Origin: Pseudomonadota bacterium
Lineage (GTDB): Bacteria > Desulfobacterota > SM23-61
NCBI GenBank assembly: GCA_018819135.1
Contig: JAHJQK010000119.1
Span: 1-64,000 of the forward strand
DNA: 64,000 nt
Direction of reading: 5' to 3'
Notes under the pieces: generated by a model
The model's input: only the letters and a program-made list of their open reading frames with translations
Databases searched by the model: none
Told to the model about the DNA's origin: nothing
Translations under genes and position numbers: made by a program
Shown: positions 34,501 to 42,666 of the stretch, in pieces
How positions within the stretch are numbered: position 1 is the first letter of the stretch
Layout: each line of letters begins with the position of its first letter

Positions 34501-36816
34501 TTGCTCTTCGGCGAGAAACCTCCTATGAACCTTCCTATTATTTTTGCTCTGCTCGTCATGGGGTTTACCTTTACCACCACCCAAGTGATGGTCATCCGCG
34601 AACTCCTGGTGGTCTTTGTCGGGAATGAGCTCTCTATTGCCATCATCCTGTCTAACTGGCTCCTGCTGGAGGCGGCTGGAAGTTACCTGATCGGCAGGAA
34701 GGTGCAAGAGTTAGGATGGGGAAGAAGTGGTTATGCCATTTTACAAACGGTTTTATCCCTTTTACTTCCGCTCACCATCTACGGAGTGCGCTGCCTCAGG
34801 GATATGATGGGTCTTCCCCTCGGGGAAGGGGTCAGCCTTTTGGCCATCTTTTTCTGGACCGTTCCTCTCCTTGCACCCTTAGGGATGGTGGACGGCACCC
34901 TTTTTGCCTTAGGCTGCGGCCTTTACGCGGAGGGAGTCAAAAAATCTCCCTCAACCATCGGCCGAGTTTATCTCTGTGAAGCCCTGGGAGCAGGAGGAGG
35001 AGGAATCCTTTATACTTTTTTGTTCATCCCTTTTTTTACTTCCTTCCAAGTGGCTTTCCTTCTGGGAGCGGCGAATCTGATTTCCGCGCTGCTCTTGATG
35101 GCAACGATGAAAAGAAAAACCCCCGGCAGGCATAAATTTCTTTGCGGACTGCTTGGTTCTTTACTCCTTACCAACCTCCTGCTCTTGATTTCTCCCGGCG
35201 CCCGGATGATCGAAAAAATCTCCTTGGATCGACAGTGGCGGGGAATCAAGGTTGTAGAATCCCGTTGGTCGCCTTACGGCAATGTGACGGTGGGACAGAG
35301 GGAAGAACAGTTTACTTTTTTCTCCAATGGCCTACCCATCGGTAACGCGCCCGTCCCGGACATCTCTTTGGTAGAAGAAAAAGTTCATTTTCCGCTGCTC
35401 TTTATTCCTTCTCCCCGAAAAATCCTGATCATCAGTGGAGGGTTTGGCGGGGTTATCACCGAGGTTCTCAAGCATCCCGTCGAAGAAGTTCATTATACCG
35501 AGATAGATCCTCTGATGATCCAGATGGTCAGGGATAACCCTCTCACCGCTCACGAGTTAGAAAATCCGCGCCTAAAGGTTCATTCTTTTGATGGCCGCTT
35601 ATTCCTCAAAACTACGACGCAAAAATTTGACGGGATTCTCTTAAACTTACCCCCCCCGTCCACTCTGGAGATAAACCGGTTCTATACCGTGGAGTTTTTC
35701 CGGGAGATCTTCAATAGACTAAACGAAAAAGGAGTTCTATCTTTTTCTCTTCCCGGCTCCGAAACATATCTCATCCCGGAATTACGAAATCTTAATTGGA
35801 GCCTGATCAAATCTTTGCAACAAGTTTTTCCCTCTATCTATGTGGTCCCGGGGAGGGTAAATATTTTTTTGGCCTTTCCGAGAAAAGATGTCCCCCCTCT
35901 CCTCCCGGATCTTTTGATTTCCCCCTTACGCCACAGAAAAATCAACACCCACTTCTTGACCGAGTACCAAATTCAACTCAAACTCCAAACCCAACGGATA
36001 AAATGGCTGGAACGTTCTCTGCTACGAGGAGAAGCGGTGCGGTTGAACCGGGATATTCAGCCGGTGGGCCTTTATTACGGCCTTGCTTACTGGAACGCCC
36101 AATTTCACCCTTTCCTGCAAATCTTCTGGGGAAAGCTGGTAAAGCTACGCTTCGGGCATATCGCTTTACCCCTCGGCCTAACCGCTATCTTCCTGTTGCT
36201 TTTGGGTCGAGTCTTGCGCAGCAAGTTGGCAGATGGCCTTAAGGATCCTATCCTCGTCTGGATGGTAATCACCACCGGATTCTTTGGGACTTCTTTCAGC
36301 ATTCTTTTAATTCTCTCTTTCCAGACGCTTTATGGATATGCCTATCAGTGGACGGGACTTTTCATCGCCATCTTCATGGCCGGGCTGGCTGGAGGTAGTT
36401 GGCAGATGACCCGGGCAGTGGAAAAGATCCGGCCATTGACTCAGACCCTTCTCAGAATAGAAATCCTTTTCATTGGCTTTATAATCCTGGGACTGTTCCT
36501 CATGGTTTTTTTCTATTCTCCATCAGGGCACGGTTATCTTCAGGCGATTAGAATCGGCTTGCTGCTGCTCAGTGGCATGGCGGGGTTCTTGGTGGGGCTT
36601 GAATTCCCTCTGGCCAGTTGCCTTTTTTCCGCGAGCAGGGAAAGAGTGGGGCGGGCAGCGGGTATTCTTTATGCGGCGGATCTTGGAGGAGCCTGGGCTG
36701 GATCGCTTTTTATAGGAGTTCTCCTGATTCCCGTTTTGGGAATCCTGCCCACTTTGGGAGTGATCCTTTTACTGAAACTAACCAGTCTATCTTTGATCTT
36801 AACCCTTCCCCGGTAA
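34501..36816 (+). CDS. Membrane-embedded spermidine-synthase-like protein
   Basis: The 771-aa protein is built as membrane / methyltransferase-like / membrane. About seven hydrophobic segments (to about 245) precede a soluble spermidine-synthase-type Rossmann domain ('ILIISGGFGGVITEVLKHPV', 'VHYTEIDPLMIQMVRDNP'). Further membrane segments follow from about 550 to the end. Real spermidine synthases have 'GGGDG' at this site; here it is SGGFGG, so aminopropyl transfer is doubtful. Proteins of this shape are widespread in Deltaproteobacteria without known function. Start is TTG 34501 or ATG 34525; neither has a strong ribosome site. Confidence 0.8.
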   Translation: MLFGEKPPMNLPIIFALLVMGFTFTTTQVMVIRELLVVFVGNELSIAIILSNWLLLEAAGSYLIGRKVQELGWGRSGYAILQTVLSLLLPLTIYGVRCLRDMMGLPLGEGVSLLAIFFWTVPLLAPLGMVDGTLFALGCGLYAEGVKKSPSTIGRVYLCEALGAGGGGILYTFLFIPFFTSFQVAFLLGAANLISALLLMATMKRKTPGRHKFLCGLLGSLLLTNLLLLISPGARMIEKISLDRQWRGIKVVESRWSPYGNVTVGQREEQFTFFSNGLPIGNAPVPDISLVEEKVHFPLLFIPSPRKILIISGGFGGVITEVLKHPVEEVHYTEIDPLMIQMVRDNPLTAHELENPRLKVHSFDGRLFLKTTTQKFDGILLNLPPPSTLEINRFYTVEFFREIFNRLNEKGVLSFSLPGSETYLIPELRNLNWSLIKSLQQVFPSIYVVPGRVNIFLAFPRKDVPPLLPDLLISPLRHRKINTHFLTEYQIQLKLQTQRIKWLERSLLRGEAVRLNRDIQPVGLYYGLAYWNAQFHPFLQIFWGKLVKLRFGHIALPLGLTAIFLLLLGRVLRSKLADGLKDPILVWMVITTGFFGTSFSILLILSFQTLYGYAYQWTGLFIAIFMAGLAGGSWQMTRAVEKIRPLTQTLLRIEILFIGFIILGLFLMVFFYSPSGHGYLQAIRIGLLLLSGMAGFLVGLEFPLASCLFSASRERVGRAAGILYAADLGGAWAGSLFIGVLLIPVLGILPTLGVILLLKLTSLSLILTLPR

Positions 36817-36866
36817 GATCACCAAGGAGTTTTTACTCCCCATTCCGGATGCGGCATTCCGAACTC

Positions 36867-37721
36867 CTATGGTTCCTTCTTTTCTTCTCCGGCAACCTTC
36901 TCCTTTATCTCTTTCGGTAGCAGCAGGTGGATAACCTCGCCGGACGCTCCCAAACGCCCTTGGGGCACTCCGTTGAAAAAAATTTCCACACCGCCGGCAT
37001 TGCCCACCGTAATTTTGAACTGACGCCGGGCAGTCCAGGTTGATTTCTCTTGGGGCTGAAGGAGAGCGTCTACCTTCTTCTGGTCATCGGATTGAATGCG
37101 AAGCCAGGTCAGTTCCGTAGCCTTGACTCTGAGGATATGCCTCTGTTCCTCTTTTTTCTCCTCTTTCTCCTCCTCGATTAAATCAGGAGTTAGGGCAGGA
37201 AGAGGGGCCAATGCGGCCGGAGTTTTTAACAAGTCTTTTTCCGGCGAGGGGAATTCCTCGGCTGGAGGTGTTTTATCTGGTGGCGTTTGTAAACGGGGAG
37301 CCTCCGGAACCGGCAAAGGAGGAGATGGATGAGGAGCAGGAGTTTGCTTGTACAAAGAGGAAAAGAGAATACCCGCGGCCAGAGATAAAATGAATAAAAT
37401 CAAGGTAAATTTCACTAGGGGCCGGGTTTTCTTGGGAGGGGGGCCAATTTTGATTTTGGGAGAAACCGTGGAGAAATCCACCTGAGCTTCATAAAGGGCA
37501 AGGACTTCCTTGGGGTCGATTCCGAGGTAGGAAACATAGGTGCGCAGGAAACCGCGCGTAAAAACTGGAGCAGGGAGGCGGCGAAAATCATCTTTTTCCA
37601 GTGCTTCGAGGTTCGGCAAGGTAATGCGCGTTACTTTGGCAATAGATTCTAAGGAGATGTTCCTTCGCTCCCGCTCTTGCCGGAGGTAGCTACCGACGCT
37701 TAATACCCGTTCTTCGTTCAA
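36867..37721 (-). CDS. rodZ: RodZ-like cytoskeletal HTH membrane protein
   Basis: The 284-aa protein has an N-terminal XRE-type HTH ('VGSYLRQERERRNISLESIA' to about 75), a single membrane segment ('LVKFTLILFILSLAAGILFS', about 105-125), a proline-rich periplasmic linker and a C-terminal beta domain of the DUF4115 type ('ATELTWLRIQSDDQKKVDAL'). RodZ links MreB to the wall-elongation machinery. Its ATG overlaps the stop of the upstream thiolase-like gene (ATGA), an odd coupling. It converges with the 771-aa gene. Confidence 0.88.
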   Translation of the reverse strand: MNEERVLSVGSYLRQERERRNISLESIAKVTRITLPNLEALEKDDFRRLPAPVFTRGFLRTYVSYLGIDPKEVLALYEAQVDFSTVSPKIKIGPPPKKTRPLVKFTLILFILSLAAGILFSSLYKQTPAPHPSPPLPVPEAPRLQTPPDKTPPAEEFPSPEKDLLKTPAALAPLPALTPDLIEEEKEEKKEEQRHILRVKATELTWLRIQSDDQKKVDALLQPQEKSTWTARRQFKITVGNAGGVEIFFNGVPQGRLGASGEVIHLLLPKEIKEKVAGEEKKEP

Positions 37722-39232
37722 GATTTTCCCTCCTTAGCGTTGGGAGGAACAAAAACCCGGCTTAACCATCTTCCTATTCTCTCTTGCATCCATCCGGTAA
37801 AGGATCCTTCCCGGAAGTAAAAAAGATCTCCTTCCCTTTCCAACTGGACCCTTTGCCCTATTTTCAGGTTCTCCTGGCGAGCGCGGGCTAAAATCATTTT
37901 CTGGTCGTTCGTGCGCACGAATCCAAGGGTAAGGGGCGAGGGAACTCCTTCGGGGGTAGTGTAAAGGGTGGTAAAAGTTTCCAAGGTCCCGTAATTCGCG
38001 GCAGGAGCTTGCTCGGAGATCTCCTTGGTCTCGGTATTGCCAGGGTCAAAGAGAGATTGCCAGTATACTGGAACTGGGCGGTAGGAGTCGGTACGCTCTA
38101 AGATGGTCACTAAATTGTTGTTGGCCAAACCCCCAATATTTTGGCTCAGGCCGATCCTCGCCCCTTGGACTTGGCGCGAGGGTTCCAATTCGCCCCTTAA
38201 TTGCCAAACCACTTCCGCGATCTGAGCCAGCCCCGAAGCCCCTACCGGGTGGCCTCGGGCCTTAAGGCCGCCCGAAGGATTAATGGGTATTTTTCCTTTG
38301 ATCGAGGTTAGGCCCTTTCCCAGGGCTTTCCATCCTTGTTGGGGGGGAAAAAATCCCAAATCTTCCGTGCCAATAATTTCAAAGGGAGTGAAGGCATCAT
38401 GCACTTCGGCCACGGAAATGTCCTGGGGATTTATTTTGGCCATGTTGTAGGCTTGCTGGGCAGCCAGCCGAGTGGACCGGAAGGAGGTGAACGAATCCCG
38501 GTGACGAACCGCCAGGGTATCGGTGGCATGACCGAGGCCCGAGACTCGGATTCTTTTTTTCTCCGCAGTCAAAACCACGGCTACGGCCCCGTCGGTGATC
38601 GGAGCACAATCATACGTGCGCAAGGGAAAAGATACCCATCTCGAAGCAAAGTAATCCTCCTCCGAGACCACCTTGCGGAATTGGGCGTAAGGATTGAGCG
38701 ATCCATTGTAATGATTTTTGATGGCTACCTTAGCCAGAACGGATTGCATTTGTTCAGTCGAAAGCCTGGCTTCCTGCTGGTATTTTTGGGTGATCATGGC
38801 AGCCAGGGCGGGCATGGAAGCGCCGTGGTTTCTTTCGTTTTGCTCAATTGCTTCCGCCAGAATTTTAGTCGTGCGGGCCGTAGGTAAATGGGTCATCTTT
38901 TCACCGGCGATGATCAGGACGTTCTTATGGTATCCGGAGGCTACGGCGTAAAAGGCGGATTCGAAAACCGCCGAGCCCGTGGAGGAAGCTGTTTCCACCC
39001 TGGAGGAAGGCACGCCGGATAGGCCCAGCCGATCGGTAATCAAGGCAGCAAAATTGCTCTCGCCGGTGAACTCTTCCACGCTCATGACCCCGATGAAGAC
39101 GTAGTCAATGGTGTGAATGTTGGCGTCTCCCATAGCCTTAAAAGCTGCCTCCACCATGAGTTCGGGTAAAGATTCGGTACTCTTGCCGAATTTGGTCATG
39201 CCCACGCCCGCCACATAAACTTCAGCACCCAT
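37718..39232 (-). CDS. Thiolase-family protein with C-terminal OB-like domain and Ser at the nucleophile position
   Basis: The 504-aa protein is a thiolase of the SCP-x/archaeal acetyl-CoA acetyltransferase type ('AEVYVAGVGMTKFGK' at the start, 'INPSGGLKARGHPVGASG' with the catalytic His, 'IGLSQNIGGLANNN'). Residues from about 400 form an added domain resembling the DUF35 OB-fold. At the position where thiolases have the nucleophilic Cys (VExACASG), this protein has 'VETASSTGSAV', so the Cys is replaced by Ser (codon TCC). Condensation or thiolysis in the usual way is therefore doubtful. It is coupled to rodZ. Confidence 0.85.
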   Translation of the reverse strand: MGAEVYVAGVGMTKFGKSTESLPELMVEAAFKAMGDANIHTIDYVFIGVMSVEEFTGESNFAALITDRLGLSGVPSSRVETASSTGSAVFESAFYAVASGYHKNVLIIAGEKMTHLPTARTTKILAEAIEQNERNHGASMPALAAMITQKYQQEARLSTEQMQSVLAKVAIKNHYNGSLNPYAQFRKVVSEEDYFASRWVSFPLRTYDCAPITDGAVAVVLTAEKKRIRVSGLGHATDTLAVRHRDSFTSFRSTRLAAQQAYNMAKINPQDISVAEVHDAFTPFEIIGTEDLGFFPPQQGWKALGKGLTSIKGKIPINPSGGLKARGHPVGASGLAQIAEVVWQLRGELEPSRQVQGARIGLSQNIGGLANNNLVTILERTDSYRPVPVYWQSLFDPGNTETKEISEQAPAANYGTLETFTTLYTTPEGVPSPLTLGFVRTNDQKMILARARQENLKIGQRVQLEREGDLFYFREGSFTGWMQERIGRWLSRVFVPPNAKEGKS

Positions 39233-39360
39233 AAACCTCCTTAAAAATCAAAGTTGTTTTGATTATACAGAATCGCCGCAGGTTTGTCGAGCATCCGTAA
39301 GAGTTTGTCCACCTTCACTTTCTAAGAATACGAAAGTTCACTCATGAACCGGGCGGGAGG

Positions 39361-39843
39361 ATGATGAAAGATGGAAAAGCGGGATCGAAGGAATCCAGGG
39401 CATCCTCGGCTGAAGCCCCGCCCCTGGCCATGAATAGAGATTCTGTTGCTTTTATCTCCCAGAGCGGGACCCTGGGTAATTATTTGATGCTTCTGGCTGA
39501 GGCCAAAGGATACAGTTTCAGCGGTTTTGTCAGCAGTGGCAATCAGGCCATGCTGGAAGTGACAGATTATTTAAAATATTTTGGCGCCGACGAGGAAACT
39601 CGGGCGATTATTCTGTACATCGAGGGTATCCTGGATGCCCACCGCTTTGCCCGGGTAGCCAAGGGAGTGGCCCAAAAAAAACCCATCATGGTATACAAGG
39701 CCGGTCGGTTCGAAGTAGGCGTGCGCGCGGCTCTTTCCCATACAGCTTCTCTGGCAGGGAACGATAAAATTTTCGATGCCCTTTGCAAACAGGCTGGAAT
39801 CATCCGTTGCTATGATCCCTTGCAATGGCCTACGGCAATTTAA
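39361..39843 (+). pseudogene. Fragment of NDP-forming acyl-CoA synthetase
   Basis: The 160-aa frame matches an inner part of ADP-forming acetyl-CoA synthetase/acyl-CoA ligases: 'VAFISQSGTLGNYLML', 'GYSFSGFVSSGNQAML' and 'ALSHTASLAGNDKIFDALCK', which holds the catalytic His. Intact proteins are about 450-700 aa; the CoA-binding domain before it and the ATP-grasp part after it are absent. The first 25 residues look unrelated. It is a remnant, probably non-functional. No flanking insertion sequence is seen. Confidence 0.75.
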
Positions 39844-39936
39844 AAAATACAAACCGTAGAATGCACGTCTTGCGGTTGGTTTAAAATCTGGTAAATCTGC
39901 GTTCATCCGCGTCCGCAAGAGAATATTTTCCCGAAT

Positions 39937-40605
39937 TTAAAACGAACCGTATTTTTTATGGACCTCCCCCAAAGACGTTCCCTGCCTTAGCGCCTGGCGC
40001 ATCTTCCGCTCCTTGTTTACCGTCTTTTCGGCTTCTACCAGCACGCTTTCAATCAACCTTTGGGGAATAACCACCACGCCGTCCAGGTCCCCGAAGACGA
40101 AGTCTCCCGGGTAAATGGATGTTTCTCCGACCCGGATGGCCACCTGATATTCTTTCAGCTCCCAGCGGCTGATGGAGCTGGCCGGCATGTAAAATTTCGT
40201 GAAGACCGGAAAATTCATCTTCAGAATGAAGAGAGCATCGCGAACTCCCCCGTCTACTACCGCCCCCGTGCACCCCCGTTGCCTGGCGGAGAGGGTCATG
40301 ATTTCACCCCAATGAGAGGAAGATGAATCCCCGCCAGCGTTCAGGACGATCACACAATGGGGAGTCAGTGCCTCCAACATCTTGATCAACATGGGCGTGT
40401 CGTCGCTGGTGATGTCCCCCACGGCAATTCCCTGGCAGGTGAAAGCTGGGCCGGCGACTTTCATCTGATCCTTCAGGGGGCGGATGGATACCGGAAGAGA
40501 ATGATTCCGAACCCCTTGGGCATCTAAAATATCCGCTACCACTCCTGTGTAAAGTTGGCGATAACGCCGGCAGATTTCCGATAGGGTCATTTTCCTCATC
40601 TTCAT
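39937..40605 (-). CDS. RraA-like / 4-hydroxy-4-methyl-2-oxoglutarate aldolase family protein
   Basis: The 222-aa protein is an RraA-fold member: 'YTGVVADILDAQGVRNHSLP', 'VAGPAFTCQGIAVGD', 'GGDSSSSHWGEIMTLSA', 'GAVVDGGVRDALFI' (the G-G-x-R-D motif of the metal/pyruvate site) and 'YPGDFVFGDLDGVVVIPQ'. With Arg-Asp present the family usually acts as a class II pyruvate aldolase or oxaloacetate decarboxylase rather than the RNase E inhibitor. The physiological substrate is unknown and no aromatic-degradation genes are adjacent. Confidence 0.88.
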   Translation of the reverse strand: MKMRKMTLSEICRRYRQLYTGVVADILDAQGVRNHSLPVSIRPLKDQMKVAGPAFTCQGIAVGDITSDDTPMLIKMLEALTPHCVIVLNAGGDSSSSHWGEIMTLSARQRGCTGAVVDGGVRDALFILKMNFPVFTKFYMPASSISRWELKEYQVAIRVGETSIYPGDFVFGDLDGVVVIPQRLIESVLVEAEKTVNKERKMRQALRQGTSLGEVHKKYGSF

Positions 40606-40829
40606 GGATCCCCCTTTCCTCCTTGATACTTCTGAATAATATACCCTGGCCCATTCAACGCCCGGTAAAAGATGGAAATAGTTTTCGTTTTTTCAGGGCT
40701 AAGGAAAGGATAATTTTTGAAAATTGCAATGGGTGGGATAAAATGAACACTTGAGTTGGTAAGACAAATGCGGGGCGGGGGGCCCGGCAGGATATAGTGT
40801 TCGCCTCCGCCCCGATAAAAAAGCCAAAA

Positions 40830-41099
40830 TTACTTCACGGCATTTTTCAATGCTTTTCCTGCACCAAATTTCGGTACTTTCTTTGCCGGGATCTTGATCT
40901 CTTTGCCCGTCTGGGGGTTCCGACCGACACGGGCTTTCCGTTTGCCCACACTGAATGTTCCAAAGCCCACCAGGGTTAAGGTTTGCCCTTTTTTCAGAGC
41001 TTTTGTAATTGTGTCCAGAACGCAAGAAATAGCATCCTCGGCCATTCTCTTGCTGCCCACCACTTTGGCTACTTCTGCCACCAGATCTGCCTTGTTCAT
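40830..41099 (-). CDS. hup: HU-family DNA-binding protein
   Basis: The 89-aa protein is a standard HU: 'MNKADLVAEVAKVVGSKRMA', 'ALKKGQTLTLVGFGTFSVGK', and the DNA-contacting arm 'RKARVGRNPQTGKEIKIPAK'. It bends and compacts DNA in the nucleoid. It is monocistronic and 90 aa is the usual length. IHF is a less likely reading, since the arm sequence is of HU type. Confidence 0.95.
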   Translation of the reverse strand: MNKADLVAEVAKVVGSKRMAEDAISCVLDTITKALKKGQTLTLVGFGTFSVGKRKARVGRNPQTGKEIKIPAKKVPKFGAGKALKNAVK

Positions 41100-41398
41100 C
41101 CTGCTTCACCCCCCTTCTTTCTTGAAATATAAAAAATGCAACCCTATTTTAAAGGATATTTAAAACCTGTCAAATCTTTTGTTCGTAAAAAAATAAATTT
41201 TCTTTACCCCCCGGATTTACAAGTTAAGCCCCCTCACCCTTCCCCTCTCCCCCGCAAATGGGGGAGAGGGCGGGGGGGGAAGGATAAAAAAGGAAATTCC
41301 TATACAATAAATTTATGATCTAAAATTTCTTGCTTCCAATCATCGGCTGTGGTAATTTCTCAAATAAACTTTTTTCAACCTTATTCTAAGGAGACTTT
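41100..41398. repeat. Intergenic region with C-rich hairpin
   Basis: CCCTCTCCCCC (41243-41253) pairs perfectly with GGGGGAGAGGG (41260-41270) over a 6-base loop. It is flanked by CCCCTCACCC and GCGGGGGGGG. It looks like a dispersed hairpin repeat rather than a terminator, because no T-run follows. Otherwise the 299 bp between hup and the aminotransferase gene hold no gene. Confidence 0.6.
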
Positions 41399-42577
41399 AT
41401 GACCGGCGAATTTCATCCCCCGGCACGCATCCTTATGGGTCCCGGGCCAAGCAACGTAGATCCACGAGTTCTCTTGGCCATGGCCAAACCTATGGTAGGC
41501 CATCTGGACCCGGAATTTATCCGCATCATGAACAACCTTCAGGATTTGCTTCGGCAGGTATTCGGCACTAAAAATCCCTTGACCCTCCCTATTTCAGGTA
41601 CAGGAAGCGCCGGGATGGAGGCCGCTTTCGTCAATGTGGTAGAGCCCGGGGATCGGGTCCTGGTCTGCATAAAAGGGGTATTCGGGGAACGCATGGCGGA
41701 CGTGGCCGAGCGGTGCGGCGCCCACTTGCGCACCATTTCCGCTCCATGGGGAGAGGTTTTTGACCTCGAGGCCATTCAAAAAGAGCTCCGCGGCTTCCAG
41801 CCCAAGGTTTTAGCCATCGTCCACGCCGAGACTTCCACCGGTGTCCTGCAACCCCTGGAAGAATTGCCCGCAATTCTAAAAAATAATCCGGATACCCTCC
41901 TCCTGGTAGATACCGTGACCTCCCTCGGAGGCCACCCCGTAAAGGTGGACGAATGGGGGATCGATATATGTTACAGCGGGACTCAAAAGTGTTTAAGCAG
42001 CCCCCCAGGGCTGGCTCCTATTACTTTTTCTCCCAAAGCGGCGGATAAGATCAAGAAGCGGTCCCAAAAAGTGCAGAGCTTTTACTTCGATATGAACATA
42101 CTGGGAAAATACTGGGGAAGCGAGCGTACCTACCATCATACCGCCCCCATCAGCATGAACTACGCGCTTCTGGAAGCTTTGCGCATCATCGGGGAGGAAG
42201 GCCTGGCACCCCGGCACGAACGACATCGCCGGAACCATCTGGCCTTGGTGCAGGGAATCGAGGCCATGGGTCTCAGCATGTTGGTGCCAGAACCTTACCG
42301 GCTCTGGTCGTTGAACGCGGTGAGCATTCCCCAGGGGATCGACGACCCCAAGCTGCGCAAAAAGCTTTTAGACGAATATAACCTGGAAATTGGCGGCGGG
42401 TTAGGGGCTCTGAAAGGGAAGATCTGGCGGGTAGGCCTCATGGGGTATTCCTCCTCCGAGGCCAATGTCCTCTACTTTTTAACTGCCTTGGAGCAGGCTT
42501 TGCGGGAGCAGGGTTTCGAAGTTCCCCGGGGAGCGGGTGCCATTGCCGCTAAAGAGTTTTTCTCCAAAGGCAAATAA
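41399..42577 (+). CDS. Class V aminotransferase (serine/alanine-glyoxylate type)
   Basis: The 392-aa protein is a PLP enzyme of the AGXT/PucG group: '[15 protein letters not shown]', '[19 protein letters not shown]', '[20 protein letters not shown]' (PLP-binding Asp) and '[14 protein letters not shown]' with the Schiff-base lysine. It would transfer an amino group between alanine or serine and glyoxylate to make glycine. AAGGAG precedes the ATG by 6 bases. The glycolate-oxidase genes directly downstream would supply glyoxylate, which supports this reading over cysteine desulfurase. MITE-end-like bases (TCTCGTAAAAAGTC) lie just after the stop. Confidence 0.9.
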   Translation: MTGEFHPPARILMGPGPSNVDPRVLLAMAKPMVGHLDPEFIRIMNNLQDLLRQVFGTKNPLTLPISGTGSAGMEAAFVNVVEPGDRVLVCIKGVFGERMADVAERCGAHLRTISAPWGEVFDLEAIQKELRGFQPKVLAIVHAETSTGVLQPLEELPAILKNNPDTLLLVDTVTSLGGHPVKVDEWGIDICYSGTQKCLSSPPGLAPITFSPKAADKIKKRSQKVQSFYFDMNILGKYWGSERTYHHTAPISMNYALLEALRIIGEEGLAPRHERHRRNHLALVQGIEAMGLSMLVPEPYRLWSLNAVSIPQGIDDPKLRKKLLDEYNLEIGGGLGALKGKIWRVGLMGYSSSEANVLYFLTALEQALREQGFEVPRGAGAIAAKEFFSKGK

Positions 42578-42666
42578 GATGATCTCGTAAAAAGTCTTCC
42601 GAGTATGCGTGTCCAGAATCTCCGCCTAAACCCTTCTTCATGCGAAACTAGAGGTTCAAATTTTTT

